In this document: positions 8,610-17,286 of the stretch, piece after piece
How the letters are laid out: each line of letters opens with the position of its first letter
How positions within the stretch are numbered: position 1 is the first letter of the stretch
Assembly (NCBI RefSeq): GCF_003025035.1
Contig: NZ_PYJN01000008.1
Span: 1-47,633, forward strand
Direction of reading: 5' to 3'
Origin: Rhizobium sp. SEMIA4064
GTDB taxonomy: Bacteria > Pseudomonadota > Alphaproteobacteria > Rhizobiales > Rhizobiaceae
Length of the DNA stretch: 47,633 bases
Translations under genes and position numbers: made by a program
Notes under the pieces: generated by a model
Told to the model about the DNA's origin: nothing
Seen by the model: the letters and a program-made list of their open reading frames with translations, nothing else
The model's database searches: none

Positions 8610-8832
8610 TCGAGGAGCCCCGAAAGCCGCAAAACGCTGATATCAGGCACGCTTGCCAACCGGACCCGCCGGCTGGGCGGTCAATATGTGGTAGTGAGCG
8701 GCAAATACCGCTGGCCGAGACTCTGAATGCCGATATGTCTAACCACACCAAAAGCCATTCACCGGCGGCCGCGACATCGACCGGGAAAGGTGGTATTTTA
8801 GCCCGTGGTCATTCCATGCCGGGGCCTGGGTC
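8610..8832. other. Non-coding stretch before the antiporter gene, no recognised content
   Basis: The plus frame of the carboxylase remnant stays open to a stop at 8726, but the residues after 8609 (beginning [10 protein letters not shown]) match nothing I recognise. The rest presumably contains the promoter of the antiporter gene. No terminal repeats of an insertion sequence were seen. Confidence 0.4.
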
Positions 8833-9978
8833 ATGGGCACTATTCAGGAAAAACCGTCGGTGGCGTCGTCGTCTTCAGTGGGAAGCACTGTTGTGAACGA
8901 AATTCGTCAGACGCCGATTCTCGCGCTCATCATATTCGTGCCGGTCGTGATCCTTCTGGAACGGTTTTCCCCCGAAGCGCACACGCTGCTCTTCGTTATG
9001 TCGGTCCTGGCGATCATTCCTTTGGCGGCACTGCTCAGCCGCGCCACCGAGGCGGTCGCCGCCAAAACCGGAGATGCCGTCGGTGGCTTGCTCAACGCCA
9101 CCCTCGGCAATCTGACCGAACTGGTTATATCGCTCGCGGCTCTCCAGGCCGGTCAATACCTCTTGGTCAAGGCGTCGATAGCGGGTGCGATTGTGACCAA
9201 CACCCTCTTCATGCTGGGCGGCGCCTTCCTGTTCGGAGGTCTGAAGTATCACCTTCAGGAATTTAACCGGATCAACGCCAGGTTCCAGGCCTGCCTATTG
9301 TTCCTGGCGACGATCGCCGTCCTGGTTCCCTCGCTGATCAGCCAAGTGGATCAGCCACCCGCGCTCGCCGTTTCCCAGAAGCTGAGCTTGGGATTGGCCA
9401 TCATTCTCATCGTTGTCTATGCGCTGGGCATGTTGTTTTCGCTGCGGACGCACCGAGAGCTTTTCGCCAGCGTCAGCCATGCCGAAGAACACGAAAAGCT
9501 GTGGCCGGTAAAACTGAGCATAGTCATGCTGGTCGTCGTCACGCTGCTGGTCGCGCTGGTTAGCGAGATCTTCGTGGGATCGGTCCAGGTCGCCGCCGAG
9601 CAGCTGGGAATGACGCCGGCCTTCGTAGGTTTCATCGTCGTCGCTCTGGTGGGCGCGGCAGCGGAAATGACAACCGCATTTTCGGCCGCCCGCGCAAATC
9701 GTCTGGATCTCAGTGTCGGGGTCGCGTTGGGCAGTGCGGTTCAGATCGCCCTCTTCGTCGCGCCGATTTTGGTGCTTGTCAGCTATTTCATCGGCCCTGA
9801 ACCCATGACGCTTCAGTTCTGGCGGGGTGCCGTCACGATGATGGTCGTCGCCGCAATGGCGGCGGCTCTTTTGTCCAATGGTGGTCGTGGAGCCTGGTAC
9901 GCGGGTGTCATGGCCCTGGCGCTTTATGCCATCTTTGCGTTTACGTTGTTTGTCTTGCCTCCGGCAACTCCGTCTTAA
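8833..9978 (+). CDS. Calcium/proton antiporter, CaCA superfamily Cax/ChaA type
   Basis: A 381-residue, very hydrophobic protein with about 11 membrane segments. It carries the two inverted CaCA repeat motifs: GNLTELVISLAAL near 92-104 and GAAAEMTTAFSAARANRL near 275-292, followed by VGVALGSAVQIALF. The Glu residues in these motifs bind the cation in the family. Such proteins expel Ca2+ (and sometimes Na+ or K+) from the cytoplasm in exchange for protons. The first 25 residues are a polar Ser-rich tail. The Shine-Dalgarno sequence before the ATG is weak (GGGGCCTGGG). The two genes after it also lie on the plus strand and include a K+ channel, suggesting a small ion-homeostasis group. Confidence 0.92.
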   Translation: MGTIQEKPSVASSSSVGSTVVNEIRQTPILALIIFVPVVILLERFSPEAHTLLFVMSVLAIIPLAALLSRATEAVAAKTGDAVGGLLNATLGNLTELVISLAALQAGQYLLVKASIAGAIVTNTLFMLGGAFLFGGLKYHLQEFNRINARFQACLLFLATIAVLVPSLISQVDQPPALAVSQKLSLGLAIILIVVYALGMLFSLRTHRELFASVSHAEEHEKLWPVKLSIVMLVVVTLLVALVSEIFVGSVQVAAEQLGMTPAFVGFIVVALVGAAAEMTTAFSAARANRLDLSVGVALGSAVQIALFVAPILVLVSYFIGPEPMTLQFWRGAVTMMVVAAMAAALLSNGGRGAWYAGVMALALYAIFAFTLFVLPPATPS

Positions 9979-10088
9979 TCTAACGGCACCACTTATGGAG
10001 GGGCACAGTCAGAAAAGTCGCTTGCGACCTCCACAGTATCAGCGCCTGCGCTTCGCATGCCTTTTTACAACCAGACAAGGGATCGAAG

Positions 10089-10421
10089 ATGAGCCTCTAT
10101 GTGGCCGAAATTTCCGGGCGTGGCGTCCTGGCGTTCGAAGCGGCGAACGATGTCGAGGCAACGACGCGGCTCGCAGACACGCTGCTCCTGCGGGACCTAC
10201 GCATTCTCCAAAATCAAGGCCGCTCGCTATGGGACGGTGTTTCAAAAATGCGGCTGCGGGAACCGAACCCCAGGGAGCTCGAGATCTGGCAAACCAGACG
10301 CGCCGCTGCGGCCTCCTCTTCATCCGATGAAGATGACAAAAGCTGGCGCGTCTTCCTGATCGCCGTGGTCGATCCATCCGCATTCGACGACGACCACGAC
10401 TATGATGGTCCCGGCGACTGA
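10089..10421 (+). CDS. Hypothetical small acidic protein between antiporter and K+ channel genes
   Basis: A 110-residue cytoplasmic protein with no signal peptide or membrane segment. The N-terminus (MSLYVAEISGRGVLAFEA) looks like a beta-strand start. A Ser run (SSSSDEDD, about 77-84) and an acidic tail (FDDDHDYDGPGD) give it a low pI. An AAGGGATCGAAG sequence in front of the ATG supports the start. I do not recognise a family. It lies 110 bases after the antiporter gene and 48 before the channel gene, so it may be cotranscribed with both. The acidic tail could bind divalent cations, but this is speculation. Confidence 0.65.
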   Translation: MSLYVAEISGRGVLAFEAANDVEATTRLADTLLLRDLRILQNQGRSLWDGVSKMRLREPNPRELEIWQTRRAAAASSSSDEDDKSWRVFLIAVVDPSAFDDDHDYDGPGD

Positions 10422-10469
10422 ACAGTGCCACCCTGTTTGCGAGGACCATAAATCGAAAGGCAGGAGCCT

Positions 10470-10838
10470 ATGGCGGGAGGTAAACGGTCTCAAACGAAGG
10501 GAATGAGAAGACTGTTTTTCGCCGCGCTCTTCCAGCAGGTTCGCATATTGTGGCCGATCTTTTCGGGAATGCTTATTGTCATGATCGGATGTGGCATGGT
10601 CATCGGACAGATCGAGGATTGGCGGCTCGGGGAAACCCTGTATTTCACCTTCGTCACGGGGCTTACGATCGGCTACGGCGATCTTGCGCCCAAGCACACT
10701 GTAGCGCGGCTATTGGCTCTTATGATCGGTCTTTCCGGCATCATTCTGACAGGCCTGGTTGCCGCCGTCAGTGTTCAGGCACTCAATGCAGTAGATCGCG
10801 ATCGAGTAGAACGGGATGATGCTTCCGGCGGCTCTTGA
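10470..10838 (+). CDS. Two-transmembrane potassium channel (ion channel family)
   Basis: A 122-residue protein with membrane helices at about 28-47 and 80-102. Between them lies a pore loop containing the selectivity filter TIGYGD (66-71), the hallmark of K+ channels. The short polar N-terminus (KRSQTKGMRR) is positively charged and there is no RCK/TrkA-N domain, so any gating domain would have to be on another protein. CAGGAGCCT precedes the ATG. It is the last gene of the Ca2+/K+ group at 8833-10838. Confidence 0.9.
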   Translation: MAGGKRSQTKGMRRLFFAALFQQVRILWPIFSGMLIVMIGCGMVIGQIEDWRLGETLYFTFVTGLTIGYGDLAPKHTVARLLALMIGLSGIILTGLVAAVSVQALNAVDRDRVERDDASGGS

Positions 10839-10873
10839 GTTGCGGTTGGCTGTCCGCTGACCAGCACCGACAG

Positions 10874-12073
10874 CTAGTCTTTCAAGATCGCAGCATAGCG
10901 CGGATCGAATTCACGGCTGATTGGTCCGGCGGCAGCTCCGAGTGCGACGGACCAGGGGTCGGCCATGCCGATCTGTAAGCGTGGAACGGTCCGATCGCGA
11001 CGCTCGGCGATCGAGGGCAGCAACGAACCCATGGCTGTGATGAGCCGGTCCACCAGAATCCGTGGTGCGCTGCCGCATAGGATGACGGTCTGCGGATCGA
11101 AGATGGTTTCGATCAAATGCACGCTCCATCTGAGATCGGAGGCGGCCGCTTCGATCCATTCGATGATCCTGCGATCGTCGGCCGATACGAGATCATGGAT
11201 CTTGGCATAAAGATCCGGATCGGCCGGATCGAGCGATAGATATTGATAGAGTGATGCCAGCGACGCGCGATGTTCGAGGGGCGTCGACTTGCCTCCGACG
11301 GCGAGCAAGGCCATGCCGATTTCGCCGGCATTGCCGTTCGCGCCGGTATAGAGCTCGCCGCCGAGAACAAGGCCGGCACCGATGCCGTAGCCGACATAGA
11401 GGCAAACCGCATGATCCAGCCCGTGCGCGGCGCCTACCATTCGCTCGGCAATCGTCGCCGCGGCGGCATCGTTTTGGATGCTGACATTAAGACCGGTGCC
11501 AACGGCAAGGGTTTCAAGCAAGGGAAACTTCTGCCAGGCCTCCATCATCCAGGGATCGTCGCCGTTGCCGGCAAGGCCGAAGGGACCTGGCATCGCCGCC
11601 CCGAGGCCGACCAGCTTCTCCTCGGATTGCGGCGCGACCACTGCCAATTGCTGCCGAACATCCGCGACAAGGTCGAGAATGACCTTGGCGCCTGTCGTCG
11701 GTCCACCCGAGGGAAGCTTCGCCTCCAGCCGCACCAGCACATTTCCAATGAGATCGACGGCAATCGCTCTCGTCATATGCCGGTCGATTTGAAGGCCGAT
11801 CGCAAACGCACCTTCCGGGACCAGAGCGTAGGGCGTCGAAGGCTGCCCGCGGCCATTGCGCACCGTCTGCCGCGATGCCACGAGACCATCGCGCTCAAGT
11901 TCGTCGATGATGTTGGAAACCGTCTGCTTGGTCAGCCGGGTGGCGCGCGCCAGATCCGCCCGTGAAAGCGCTCCATTGACGCGCAGAGCATCGATCATAA
12001 CGCGTCGGTTATGAGCGCTGGTGCCTTCGTGATTGGTGCCGCTCTTGGCCCGGATCGGGCGGCTATCGTTCAT
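10874..12073 (-). CDS. ROK-family transcriptional repressor of the adjacent sugar operon
   Basis: A 399-residue protein. An N-terminal winged helix (about 22-84, with RLTKQTVSNIIDELERDGLV) is joined to a ROK sugar-binding domain (about 90-398) containing GYGIGAGLVLGGELY and GANGNAGEIG. The cysteine zinc motif usual in ROK proteins (CxCGxxGCxE) is missing: the equivalent stretch reads VGGKSTPLEHRAS. It may therefore not bind zinc. ATG at 12073, with GAGGG 8 bases upstream, is preferred over a TTG two codons earlier. It is divergent from the transporter operon and very probably represses it through the palindrome at 12115-12139, releasing when the sugar or its phosphate binds. Confidence 0.9.
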   Translation of the reverse strand: MNDSRPIRAKSGTNHEGTSAHNRRVMIDALRVNGALSRADLARATRLTKQTVSNIIDELERDGLVASRQTVRNGRGQPSTPYALVPEGAFAIGLQIDRHMTRAIAVDLIGNVLVRLEAKLPSGGPTTGAKVILDLVADVRQQLAVVAPQSEEKLVGLGAAMPGPFGLAGNGDDPWMMEAWQKFPLLETLAVGTGLNVSIQNDAAAATIAERMVGAAHGLDHAVCLYVGYGIGAGLVLGGELYTGANGNAGEIGMALLAVGGKSTPLEHRASLASLYQYLSLDPADPDLYAKIHDLVSADDRRIIEWIEAAASDLRWSVHLIETIFDPQTVILCGSAPRILVDRLITAMGSLLPSIAERRDRTVPRLQIGMADPWSVALGAAAGPISREFDPRYAAILKD

Positions 12074-12114
12074 GTGCAATTCCCTCTTGACACCAGTAGA
12101 ATATTGAAGAAGTA

Positions 12115-12139
12115 ATTAAGTCAAGACAATTGACTTAAT
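12115..12139. promoter_or_regulatory. Perfect palindrome, likely ROK operator overlapping the divergent promoters
   Basis: ATTAAGTCAA (12115-12124) and TTGACTTAAT (12130-12139) are exact reverse complements with a 5-base spacer. The site is midway between the ROK gene and the binding-protein gene. On the minus strand TTGACT inside the left arm could be a -35 box for the ROK gene, with TATTCT 15 bases on, so bound repressor would also shut off its own gene. Confidence 0.7.
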
Positions 12140-12293
12140 GAGAAACCGAAGAGTTTCGTGGGAACAAATGGGCCGGCAGTGGCCCGACGATGACCCGAGA
12201 GTCGGACATCCGGCTCCCGGCTGCTTTTTAACAACCGGTCGCGGTGAGAGCCGCCATCGGAAATCGCGTGAAAGTCAAAAACTGGAGGGTGGA

Positions 12294-13532
12294 ATGTTGA
12301 AATCCCTAAGCAAGACGTTGTTTGGCGCCGCGCTGATCGGCGCGTCTTTTGCATCGCATGCATTGGCCGAAACGACGATCAACGCGCTTTTCATGGCGCA
12401 GGCCGCCTATAGCGAAGCCGACGTGCGCGCCATGACCGACGCCTTTACCAAGGCTAATCCCGATATCAAGGTCAAGCTCGAATTCGTTCCCTATGAAGGC
12501 CTGCACGATAAGACCGTGCTGGCACAGGGCTCAGGCGGCGGCTATGACGTCGTCCTCTTCGACGTGATTTGGCCGGCCGAATATGCGACGAACAAAGTGC
12601 TCGTCGACGTGTCCTCGCGCATCACCGACGACATGAAAAAGGGCGTACTGCCCGGCGCTTGGACCACCGTGCAATATGACGGCAAATATTTCGGCATGCC
12701 GTGGATTCTCGATACCAAGTATCTGTTCTACAACAAGGAAATCCTGGAAAAAGCCGGCATCAAGAACCCGCCGAAGACCTGGGACGAACTCACCGAACAG
12801 GCAAAGACCATCAAGGACAAGGGGCTGCTGGCAACGCCGATCGCCTGGAGCTGGTCACAGGCCGAAGCCGCGATCTGCGATTACACGACGCTCGTCAGCG
12901 CCTATAAGGGTGACTTCCTGAAGGACGGCAAGCCGGCCTTCCAGACGGGCGGCGGCCTTGATGCCCTGAAGTATATGGTTTCGAGCTATAAATCCGGCCT
13001 GACCAATCCGAACTCCAAGGAATTCCTGGAAGAAGACGTCCGCAAGGTCTTCGAAAACGGCGATGCCGCTTTCGCGCTGAACTGGACCTACATGTACAAT
13101 ATGGCGAACGATCCGAAGGACAGCAAAGTGGCCGGCAAGGTCGGTGTCGTGCCGGCGCCGGGCGTAGCGGGCAAGAGCGACGCCTCCGCCGTGAACGGTT
13201 CGATGGGCCTTGGCATCACCGCAGCCAGTAAGCATCCGGACGAAGCCTGGAAATACATCAGCTTCATGACCTCGCAGCCGACGCAAAACCAATATGCAAA
13301 GCTCAGCCTGCCGATCTGGGCATCCTCCTACGAGGACCCGGCCGTCACCAAGGGGCAGGAAGAACTGATCGCCGCGGCAAAGGTCGGCCTTGCAGCCATG
13401 TACCCGCGCCCGACGACACCGAAATATCAGGAGCTTTCGACAGCACTTCAGCAGGCGATCCAGGAATCGCTGCTCGGTCAGTCCTCGCCGGAAGACGCTT
13501 TGAAATCGGCTGCCGATAACAGCGGTCTCTAA
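12294..13532 (+). CDS. ABC transporter sugar-binding protein (CUT1 type)
   Basis: A 412-residue periplasmic protein of the MalE-like family 1 solute-binding group. The Sec signal peptide is at 1-24 (basic MLKSLSK, hydrophobic core, cleavage after SHALA). The mature part has typical features: VTFSDIxxNP-like TKANPDIKVKLEFVPYEG, DVVLFDVIWPAEY, and W-rich ligand-site segments. CTGGAGGGTGG precedes the ATG, which is preferred over upstream in-frame codons because it gives the signal peptide. First gene of a six-gene operon; a stem-loop at 13543-13569 follows it. Substrate unknown: neighbours suggest a sugar that is phosphorylated and then isomerised or deaminated. Confidence 0.92.
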   Translation: MLKSLSKTLFGAALIGASFASHALAETTINALFMAQAAYSEADVRAMTDAFTKANPDIKVKLEFVPYEGLHDKTVLAQGSGGGYDVVLFDVIWPAEYATNKVLVDVSSRITDDMKKGVLPGAWTTVQYDGKYFGMPWILDTKYLFYNKEILEKAGIKNPPKTWDELTEQAKTIKDKGLLATPIAWSWSQAEAAICDYTTLVSAYKGDFLKDGKPAFQTGGGLDALKYMVSSYKSGLTNPNSKEFLEEDVRKVFENGDAAFALNWTYMYNMANDPKDSKVAGKVGVVPAPGVAGKSDASAVNGSMGLGITAASKHPDEAWKYISFMTSQPTQNQYAKLSLPIWASSYEDPAVTKGQEELIAAAKVGLAAMYPRPTTPKYQELSTALQQAIQESLLGQSSPEDALKSAADNSGL

Positions 13533-13542
13533 TGCCGCCGCC

Positions 13543-13569
13543 AACGGGTGGCGCAAAGCGCCGCCCGTT
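13543..13569 (+). other. Intercistronic stem-loop after the binding-protein gene
   Basis: AACGGGTGGCGC (13543-13554) pairs with GCGCCGCCCGTT (13558-13569), 12 bp with one T-G wobble and an AAA loop. No T-run follows, so it is not a full terminator. Such structures after binding-protein genes commonly protect the upstream mRNA and give higher binding-protein levels than permease levels. Confidence 0.65.
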
Positions 13570-13607
13570 TCCAATCCAGTCCGACAAATAAAAAGGGTGG
13601 CCTAAAA

Positions 13608-14492
13608 ATGTCCGGCACCTGGATGACGACCCGCGCGTGGCTTTTGATGCTGCCGCTCCTCGTGGTCATGATCGCCGTTATCGGATGGCCCCTGGTGGAT
13701 ACCGTCCGTCTCTCCTTCACTGACGCCAAGCTCGTCGGCACTGAAGGCAGTTTCGTCGGGATCGATAACTACACGAAGATGATCTCAGGTTCGAACTTCC
13801 AGCGGACCCTTGTCACGACCGCCTTGTTTGCGATCATTTCCGTTGCCGCCGAGATGGTGATCGGCGTGCTTGCCGCATTGCTGCTCAATCAGGAATTCCG
13901 CGGCCGCACGGCGTTGCGTGCACTGATGATCCTGCCTTGGGCTCTGCCGACCGTCGTCAACGCGACGCTCTGGCGGCTGATCTATAATCCGGAATACGGC
14001 GCCTTGAACGCGGCGCTGACGCAGCTAGGCCTGATCGATGCTTATCGCTCATGGCTGGGAGAGCCCGCCACTGCCCTTTCGGCGCTGATCGTCGCCGATT
14101 GCTGGAAGAACTTTCCCCTCGTCGCGCTGATTGCTCTGGCGGCGCTGCAGGCCGTTCCGCGCGATATCACCGCCGCCTCGCTGGTCGACGGCGCCGGACC
14201 GATTGCCCGCTTTCGCTTCGTGATCCTGCCCTATCTCGCGGGTCCGCTGATGGTGGCGCTGGTGCTGCGGACCATCGAAGCCTTCAAGGTCTTCGACATC
14301 ATCTGGGTCATGACGCGCGGCGGCCCCGCCAACAGCACGCGGACATTGTCGATCCTTGTCTATCAGGAGGCCTTCTCCTTCCAGCGGGCCGGATCCGGCG
14401 CGTCATTGGCGTTGATGGTGACGCTGCTGGTGACAGTGCTCGCCGCCGGCTACGCCGCGCTGGTGCGCAAGACGGTTGGGAGTGCTGCCTGA
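13608..14492 (+). CDS. ABC sugar transporter permease (MalF-type)
   Basis: A 294-residue inner-membrane protein with six predicted helices. The first is right after MSGTWMTTRAW. The permease EAA loop reads AASLVDGAGPIARFRFVILP at about 186-205, the site that docks on the ATPase. AAGGGTGG is 8 bases before the chosen ATG. Its TGA stop shares a base with the next ATG (TGATG), so the two permeases are translationally coupled. Partner of the binding protein at 12294-13532 and the ATPase at 17283-18356. Confidence 0.92.
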   Translation: MSGTWMTTRAWLLMLPLLVVMIAVIGWPLVDTVRLSFTDAKLVGTEGSFVGIDNYTKMISGSNFQRTLVTTALFAIISVAAEMVIGVLAALLLNQEFRGRTALRALMILPWALPTVVNATLWRLIYNPEYGALNAALTQLGLIDAYRSWLGEPATALSALIVADCWKNFPLVALIALAALQAVPRDITAASLVDGAGPIARFRFVILPYLAGPLMVALVLRTIEAFKVFDIIWVMTRGGPANSTRTLSILVYQEAFSFQRAGSGASLALMVTLLVTVLAAGYAALVRKTVGSAA

Positions 14493-15337
14493 TGGAACGC
14501 CGGAGCCCGATCTTCACCGTCTTCATCTATGTCGCGGCACTGCTGCTTGCTGCCGTCATTCTCGCGCCAATCCTCTGGCTGTTCGTCATGAGCATTTCGC
14601 CGGCCGCCGATCTCGCGGCGAAACCGCTGCGCTGGTGGCCGCAGACGGCCGATTTTTCCCGTTACCGGCTGCTGTTCTCGACGATCGAGAACAGTACCGG
14701 CGCTGCATTCACCTCCTCGCTGCGCAACAGCATCGAAATCGCGGCTATGGCGACGATCGCGGCTATTGCGCTTGCCATCCCGGCGGGCTGGGCCGTGTCG
14801 CGCACCCCGTCCGTCGGCTGGTCGCTATCCATGGTGATCGGCACCTACATGCTGCCGCCGGTGGCGCTCGCCGTGCCGCTCTATATGGGCCTTGCCTATC
14901 TCGGCATGCTGAACAACGTCTTCGGGCTTGCGCTCGTCTATCTCACCATCCTCGCGCCGTTCACGACCTGGCTCATGAAATCTGGTTTCGATTCCATTCC
15001 GAAAGAGATCGAATCCGCAGCCATGATCGACGGCGCCGGCCTCTTCCAGACGCTGAAGATCATCACGCTGCCGCTTGCCATGCCGGTGATCGCGACATCG
15101 GCGCTCTTCGCGTTCCTGCTGGCCTGGGATGAATTCTTCTATGCGCTGCTCTTTACGTCAGACCAGCGGGCGAAGACCCTGACCGTCGCCATCGCCGACT
15201 TGGCAGGCGGACGTGTATCCGATTACGGACTGATTGCGACCGCCGGTGTGCTTGCCGCCCTGCCCCCGGTGCTAGTCGGTCTCGTCATGCAACGCGCCCT
15301 GATTTCGGGGCTGACAAGCGGCGGCGTCAAGGGATGA
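14492..15337 (+). CDS. ABC sugar transporter permease (MalG-type)
   Basis: A 281-residue protein with six predicted membrane helices. The EAA loop reads ESAAMIDGAGLFQTLKIITL at about 172-191 and the C-terminus ends in GLTSGGVKG, as in MalG-type permeases. It overlaps the previous gene by one base and the next by four (ATGA), a tight translational chain. Confidence 0.92.
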   Translation: MERRSPIFTVFIYVAALLLAAVILAPILWLFVMSISPAADLAAKPLRWWPQTADFSRYRLLFSTIENSTGAAFTSSLRNSIEIAAMATIAAIALAIPAGWAVSRTPSVGWSLSMVIGTYMLPPVALAVPLYMGLAYLGMLNNVFGLALVYLTILAPFTTWLMKSGFDSIPKEIESAAMIDGAGLFQTLKIITLPLAMPVIATSALFAFLLAWDEFFYALLFTSDQRAKTLTVAIADLAGGRVSDYGLIATAGVLAALPPVLVGLVMQRALISGLTSGGVKG

Positions 15338-16356
15338 CCATGACCGGACAAAAGACACGACTGACAGGGCTTGTCGCGATCGATCGCGAAATGGCGCGCC
15401 AGCATGCGGATGCCATCGCCTCCTACCAAGGCGCTGCCGAAATGGCCGCAAAGGCAGCCTCCTCGCTGAAGAAAACGGGGAAGCTCCTGCTCCTCGGCAT
15501 GGGTGGATCGCATGCGGTGAACCGCGCGGTCGAGCCGCTTTATCGCGCTCTTGGCATTGATGCGATCGCCTTGCCGCTCTCCGAGCAGCTCGGCCAGCCG
15601 TTGATGCTGGAGGGCCGAACGGTCTTCGTTACCTCGCAATCCGGCGAAAGCGCCGAAGTCGTCCGTTGGTTCAACGAAACCGGCGGCACGGACGAGACAT
15701 TCGGGCTGACGCTCGAAGGCGGCTCGTTCCTGGCAAAGGCTGCACCATCCCTGGTCGGCGCCGGCGGCACGGAACTGGCCTTTGCGGCAACACGCAGTCT
15801 GACCGTCACGTTTGCCCTCCATCTCGCAATCCTTGCCGCGCTCGGCGAAGACCCGGTGGCGGCACTTGCCGTTTTGAAATCCCCTCGAGACGTCGATATC
15901 GCGCCGGCACTTTCCGCACTCGCGACTATCGACACAGTCGTCACGTCCGGCCGCAAATTGCAGGGTGTTGCGGAGGCGCTTGCGCTCGGTTTGACGGAGC
16001 TGTCCCGCCGCCCCTGCTTCTCGCTCGAAGGCGGACAGCTTCGCCACGGGCCTATGGAAATGCTCGGGCCGAACATCGGCGTCGTCCTGTTTCGCGGGCG
16101 GGACAATACGGCGGGTCTTGTCACCGCGATGATCGTCTCCGCCGTGGAAACCGGCGCGCCGACCGTCGTCTTCGATGCATCCGGTGAGGAGCCGGTGGCG
16201 GGCGCCGTGACCCTTCGCTTCGAGCCGGCGACCGGTCTTGCGGCGATCTTCGCCATGCTGCCGATCGCGCAACGGCTGATGATCGCCTTTGCGGAAGCCC
16301 GCGTCGAGAATGCAGGAACGCCGGTCCGATCGACGAAAATTACCCGGAGTGAATGA
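15334..16356 (+). CDS. SIS-domain sugar-phosphate isomerase/deaminase-like enzyme
   Basis: A 340-residue cytoplasmic protein with two SIS domains. The first has LLLLGMGGSHAVNRA (about 50-64) and VTSQSGESAEVVRW (about 95-108). The second has SGRKLQGVAEALALGLTELS and the GlmS-like EGGQLRHGPMEML (about 231-243), which carries catalytic Glu and His residues in the GlmS isomerase family. Relatives include GlmS isomerase-only proteins, AgaS deaminases and FrlB-like deglycases of Amadori compounds. It lies within an ABC sugar operon, overlapping the second permease by four bases, and is directly followed by a PfkB kinase. The likely role is to isomerise, deaminate or deglycate the phosphorylated transported sugar. 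Confidence 0.85.
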   Translation: MTMTGQKTRLTGLVAIDREMARQHADAIASYQGAAEMAAKAASSLKKTGKLLLLGMGGSHAVNRAVEPLYRALGIDAIALPLSEQLGQPLMLEGRTVFVTSQSGESAEVVRWFNETGGTDETFGLTLEGGSFLAKAAPSLVGAGGTELAFAATRSLTVTFALHLAILAALGEDPVAALAVLKSPRDVDIAPALSALATIDTVVTSGRKLQGVAEALALGLTELSRRPCFSLEGGQLRHGPMEMLGPNIGVVLFRGRDNTAGLVTAMIVSAVETGAPTVVFDASGEEPVAGAVTLRFEPATGLAAIFAMLPIAQRLMIAFAEARVENAGTPVRSTKITRSE

Positions 16357-17286
16357 ATGAAGCCGCTTGCAGTCATCGGCAATGTCAATGTCGACCTGAT
16401 CCTCGGGCCTGCCGCACCTTGGCCGAAGGCAGGCACGGAGATCATCGTCGACCATGACGAACTGCGTGTCGGCGGCGCAGCGGGGAATAGCGCGCTTGCC
16501 TGGGAAGGCATGGGCGTCGACTTCGAGATCGCGGCAAGTGTCGGCAGCGATGAGTTCGGCCACTGGCTTGCCCAAGCTTTCGGCGAACGGGCTGCGAAGT
16601 GGCCCGTGCACCCTGAGCGCACGACGCTTTCGGTGGGGATCACCCATCCGGACGGCGAACGCACGTTCTTCACGACGCGCGGCCACCTGCCGCGCCTCAG
16701 CCTTGCCGATGTCTTTGCCGTTCTCGACGGATCAACGCTTTCCGGCGGTTATGCCCTTCTCTGCGGTCCCTTCCTGACGGACGACCTGACGCAGGATTAC
16801 GGCGCATTGTTCGACTGGGCCGATAGTCACGGGATCGCGCTCGCACTCGATACCGGATGGCCGCTCAATGGTTGGACGGATGAAAATTGCACCGCCACGC
16901 GCGGGTGGCTGTCGCGCTGCCGCATTGCCCTGTTGAATGAGGTGGAAGCGACCACGCTCGCAGGTTTGGACGATCCTCCAGACGCCGCACGCCATCTCCG
17001 CTCGCATATGCCCGAAGGGGCGATCGTCGTCGTCAAACGCGGTTCTGACGGCGCGATCGCCATCGACGGGGATGGAGCACTCATTGCCGCCACCGCGCCC
17101 CAGGTGAAAGTCGTGGATACGATCGGCGCCGGCGACGTCTTCAATGCCGCATTTCTGGCCGCACTTGCCCGCGGCGAAATACTTTCCACCTGTTTGGCTG
17201 CTGGAACGGAGGTCGCCTCGCGCGCCATTTCCACCCTGCCCCGCAGCTATAGCGAGCTCAACGCGACGAAGGAGGCCGCACGATGA
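16357..17286 (+). CDS. PfkB-family carbohydrate kinase
   Basis: A 309-residue ribokinase-fold protein. The N-terminus has GNVNVDLILG (about 8-17) and the substrate-binding Gly pair in VGGAAGNSALA (about 38-48). Signature 2, DTIGAGDVFNAAFLAAL (about 254-270), contains the catalytic Asp (GAGD). It probably phosphorylates the imported sugar with ATP before or after the SIS enzyme acts. It starts one base after the SIS gene stop and overlaps the ATPase gene by four bases. Confidence 0.92.
   Translation: MKPLAVIGNVNVDLILGPAAPWPKAGTEIIVDHDELRVGGAAGNSALAWEGMGVDFEIAASVGSDEFGHWLAQAFGERAAKWPVHPERTTLSVGITHPDGERTFFTTRGHLPRLSLADVFAVLDGSTLSGGYALLCGPFLTDDLTQDYGALFDWADSHGIALALDTGWPLNGWTDENCTATRGWLSRCRIALLNEVEATTLAGLDDPPDAARHLRSHMPEGAIVVVKRGSDGAIAIDGDGALIAATAPQVKVVDTIGAGDVFNAAFLAALARGEILSTCLAAGTEVASRAISTLPRSYSELNATKEAAR

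Noticed and set aside
15223..16686. 487-residue minus-strand frame across the SIS and kinase genes
   Set aside because: It spans two coupled genes with strong family motifs on the plus strand and reads as low-complexity, Arg/Asp-rich sequence.
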